From Lentimicrobium sp. (GTDB lineage: Bacteria > Bacteroidota > Bacteroidia > Bacteroidales > Lentimicrobiaceae): a stretch of 64,000 nt of DNA. Of the stretch, positions 63,545 to 64,000 are shown one piece after another (the stretch's first letter is position 1; every line of letters begins with the position of its first letter). Under the pieces are notes generated by a model. The model ran no database searches and was not told where the DNA came from. It worked only from the letters and a program-made list of their open reading frames with translations. The stretch lies in the NCBI GenBank assembly GCA_019429275.1, contig JAHYJC010000014.1, positions 31,209 to 95,208 of the forward strand. The letters are read 5' to 3'. A program made the position numbers and the translations under genes.

Positions 63545-63745
63545 CTATAAGGAAGTATAAAGTGCGGCAATAATCCGGTGCATTTCTTCCTGGCTTTTCC
63601 CGAGTCTGATTAGTAGTTTTTCAAATCCGGCCTTATTTTTTCCTTCGGCATATATCCTTTCCTTATCAGGTAAAGATTTGGATTGTGGATCCAATCTGTG
63701 AAACTTCAAAATCAACTTCTTCTTTATGTTAACGGCGTTTATCAT
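63545..63745 (-). CDS. Small hypothetical protein
   Basis: A 66-aa basic, soluble frame (MINAVNIKKKLILKFHRLDPQSKSLPDKERIYAEGKNKAGFEKLLIRLGKSQEEMHRIIAALYTSL). Codon use is plausible and no opposite-strand gene competes. Not recognised; possibly a short DNA- or RNA-binding or toxin-antitoxin-type protein, but nothing specific is visible. Confidence 0.4.
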   Translation of the reverse strand: MINAVNIKKKLILKFHRLDPQSKSLPDKERIYAEGKNKAGFEKLLIRLGKSQEEMHRIIAALYTSL

Positions 63746-63876
63746 TGATTATCTTCTGATTGCATATGAATTGAGACTGCAAAGTTGATGAATTCAGCGC
63801 TTGAAGTTATTACACAATTCTGATTGATTTTTACACATTTCATTGGTTCAGCAAGCTATAAAAATAAGTAAAATTA

Positions 63877-64000
63877 ATCGAGTAGGAGGAAAATAAAACA
63901 GTTTTCCTCCTGTTTTATTTTCCGACCTCTCACACCACCGTACGTACCGTTCGGTATACGGCGGTTTGTTAGAAAAGTGTTAACTGGTATTCTGTTTTCC
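63877..64000 (-). mobile_element. 3' end of a group II intron (domains V and VI), continuing beyond the window
   Basis: On the minus strand CCGCCGTATACCGAACGGTACGTACGGTGGTGTGAGAGGTC resembles a group II domain V and its linker, followed by a domain VI hairpin (GGAAAATAAAACAG/CTGTTTTATTTTCC) and the characteristic end CCTCCTACTCGAT, with the bulged branch-point A in CTACTC. The 3' splice site would be near 63,877. The reverse transcriptase and domains I-IV lie to the right of the window. The 3' exon is AT-rich and non-coding. Confidence 0.75.

Overview
The window comes from a member of the Bacteroidota, most likely a Bacteroidales-like anaerobe or facultative organism. The signs are type IX secretion genes (porV, porT, the DUF5103 plug protein and a gliding-motility-type C-terminal domain protein), an UpxY-type NusG paralogue, TAnnTTTG-type -7 promoter boxes, a complete Na+-translocating NADH:quinone reductase, and hydG of the [FeFe]-hydrogenase maturation pathway. 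No ribosomal RNA or species marker is present, so genus-level placement is not attempted.

Layout. 0-5 kb: end of a histidine kinase, rex, ribF, a metallo-beta-lactamase-fold hydrolase, hydG and two tandem TM1266-like hydrogenase-associated small proteins. 5-15.6 kb: housekeeping genes (T9SS cargo-like protein, CoA-binding protein, ppa, clpB, AspT/YidE-type transporter, dnaX, T9SS plug). 15.8-23.2 kb: nqrABCDEF, a strong terminator, apbE (flavinylation of NqrB/NqrC), and convergently a 62-aa Cys-containing membrane protein that may do the job of NqrM. 23.2-27.6 kb: rRNA/tRNA methyltransferase-like gene, rpsF-rpsR-rplI, wecB, radC, rpsT, tRNA-Glu. 27.8-38.4 kb: hypothetical protein, FAD oxidoreductase, porT, hldE-type kinase, RecD-like helicase, BamA/TamA-like outer-membrane protein, aldo/keto reductase, and a bacterial eRF1-like (Balon/baeRF-type) ribosome-associated factor.

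38.8-51.7 kb: a complete type I-C CRISPR-Cas locus, all on the minus strand: cas3-cas5c-cas8c-cas7c-[RAYT transposase]-cas4-cas1-cas2-leader-array. The array has 47 repeats of 32 bp and 46 spacers of 32-36 bp. The cas operon is peppered with REP-like double hairpins (GGGCTAAAGCCC plus CCCCAGCCTGAAGGCTGGGG) in every gap larger than about 60 bp, and the matching REP-associated tyrosine transposase sits between cas7 and cas4. At the leader-distal end a GIY-YIG nuclease-like frame begins inside the last repeat. The island lies between an intact tRNA-Val (right) and an inverted relic of the 3' end of the same tRNA plus its terminator (left).

51.9-57.9 kb: ispF, FemAB/GNAT-like protein, porV, M23 peptidase, UpxY-like NusG paralogue, degenerate acylphosphatase-like protein. 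58.6-63.5 kb: an arsenic-response cluster: lipoprotein with HGQPGHxC repeats, arsR, thioredoxin-type arsC, Cys-rich membrane protein, arsM, acr3, rhodanese-like protein. Two near-identical palindromes (ATGTCGTA-N4-TACGACAT) precede the lipoprotein gene and arsR and are the likely ArsR operators. The right edge (about 63,877-64,000) holds domains V-VI, the 3' end, of a minus-strand group II intron whose body lies outside the window.
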